A program made the position numbers and the translations under genes. 6,507 nt of DNA from Micavibrio sp. UBA2020 (lineage in GTDB: Bacteria > Pseudomonadota > Alphaproteobacteria > Micavibrionales > UBA2020). The DNA lies in NCBI GenBank assembly GCA_002334985.1, contig DDBY01000012.1, forward strand, positions 1-6,507. Reading direction: 5' to 3'. Below, one piece after another: positions 5,701-6,507 of this stretch (positions within the stretch are counted from its first letter, which is position 1; each line of letters starts with the position of its first letter). A model generated the notes under the pieces. It was not told where the DNA came from and searched no databases. It was given only the letters and a program-made list of their open reading frames with translations.

Positions 5701-5729
5701 TTGAAAGCACGCAGCGCCTGCGCTACATC
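5701..5729 (+). promoter_or_regulatory. groESL promoter
   Basis: TTGAAA (5701-5706), a 17-base spacer, then TACATC (5724-5729). The hexamers and spacing fit a vegetative promoter. GTTGAAA with CTACATCT could also be read by the heat-shock sigma factor RpoH. The predicted start, about 5736, falls inside the CIRCE at 5731-5757, the expected arrangement for HrcA repression. Confidence 0.7.
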
Positions 5730-5730
5730 T

Positions 5731-5757
5731 TTGGCACTTGTCCGAGGAGAGTGCCAA
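5731..5757 (+). promoter_or_regulatory. CIRCE element (HrcA operator) of groESL
   Basis: TTGGCACTT, a 9-base spacer, then GAGTGCCAA: eight of nine arm positions are complementary and the spacing is canonical. The symmetry extends two further base pairs outward (CT at 5729-5730 with AG at 5758-5759). It overlaps the predicted transcription start and lies 59 bases before the groES ATG, so it would also be part of the mRNA leader. HrcA binding here blocks groESL until heat or misfolded protein titrates GroEL. Confidence 0.93.
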
Positions 5758-5816
5758 AGGTTGGGCTTTCCCGAAACCGGACAATCAGACCTTGTTCAAC
5801 TGAAGAGGATACGAAC

Positions 5817-6507
<691 letters not shown>

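Larger units (their letters stand above)
5488..5816. other. Divergent usg / groESL regulatory region
   Basis: These 329 bases are clearly more AT-rich than the surrounding genes, especially 5500-5600 and 5640-5700. They hold the usg ribosome-binding site, a 9-bp inverted repeat, two CIRCE-type repeats and one recognisable groES promoter. I see no credible gene here: the groES frame is open back to an ATG at 5646, but that extension contains the promoter and CIRCE. Confidence 0.8.

Noticed and set aside
5646..5816. N-terminal extension of the groES frame from ATG 5646
   Set aside because: This stretch contains the promoter and CIRCE, and GroES has its normal length from 5817.

Overview
The window is an ordinary chromosomal housekeeping segment from a GC-rich alphaproteobacterium. 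Three things point to that class: a small Usg-family protein, a DUF3035 (BamF-like) lipoprotein next to lspA, and a DUF2065 protein directly upstream of a Do-type protease. HrcA/CIRCE control of groESL also fits. I cannot name the genus. No mobile element, CRISPR array, tRNA or rRNA is visible.

Layout. The first ~76 bases look like the tail of an unidentified upstream gene. On the + strand follow a two-helix DUF2065 protein (77-265), a secreted DegP/HtrA-type protease with two PDZ domains (start placed at 415, ends 1914) and, 17 bases later, miaA (1932-2852). A 57-base convergent gap separates these from a block on the - strand. In transcription order that block is usg (5487-5224), ribF (5134-4208), lspA (4155-3547) and a BamF-like lipoprotein gene (3491-2910). 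A 329-base AT-rich divergent region (5488-5816) then leads into groES (5817-6128) and the 5' part of groEL (6164 to the window edge), both on the + strand.

How the genes fit together. Much of the window concerns protein quality control and the cell envelope. DegP degrades or refolds periplasmic proteins, LspA matures lipoproteins, the DUF3035 lipoprotein is itself an LspA substrate and probably a BAM-complex subunit, and GroES/GroEL fold cytosolic proteins. MiaA (tRNA modification) and RibF (FMN/FAD synthesis) are metabolic housekeeping genes.

No new system is evident in the gene content. The points worth a second look are regulatory or structural. There are two CIRCE-type inverted repeats upstream of groES. 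A strong intrinsic terminator between ribF and lspA has a 3' arm that can alternatively pair with the lspA ribosome-binding site. ileS, usually found between ribF and lspA, is absent. LspA carries a long insertion before its Asn-x-Gly motif. The BamF-like lipoprotein has Asp at position +2. The ribF start may be leaderless, and a 9-bp perfect inverted repeat lies upstream of usg.
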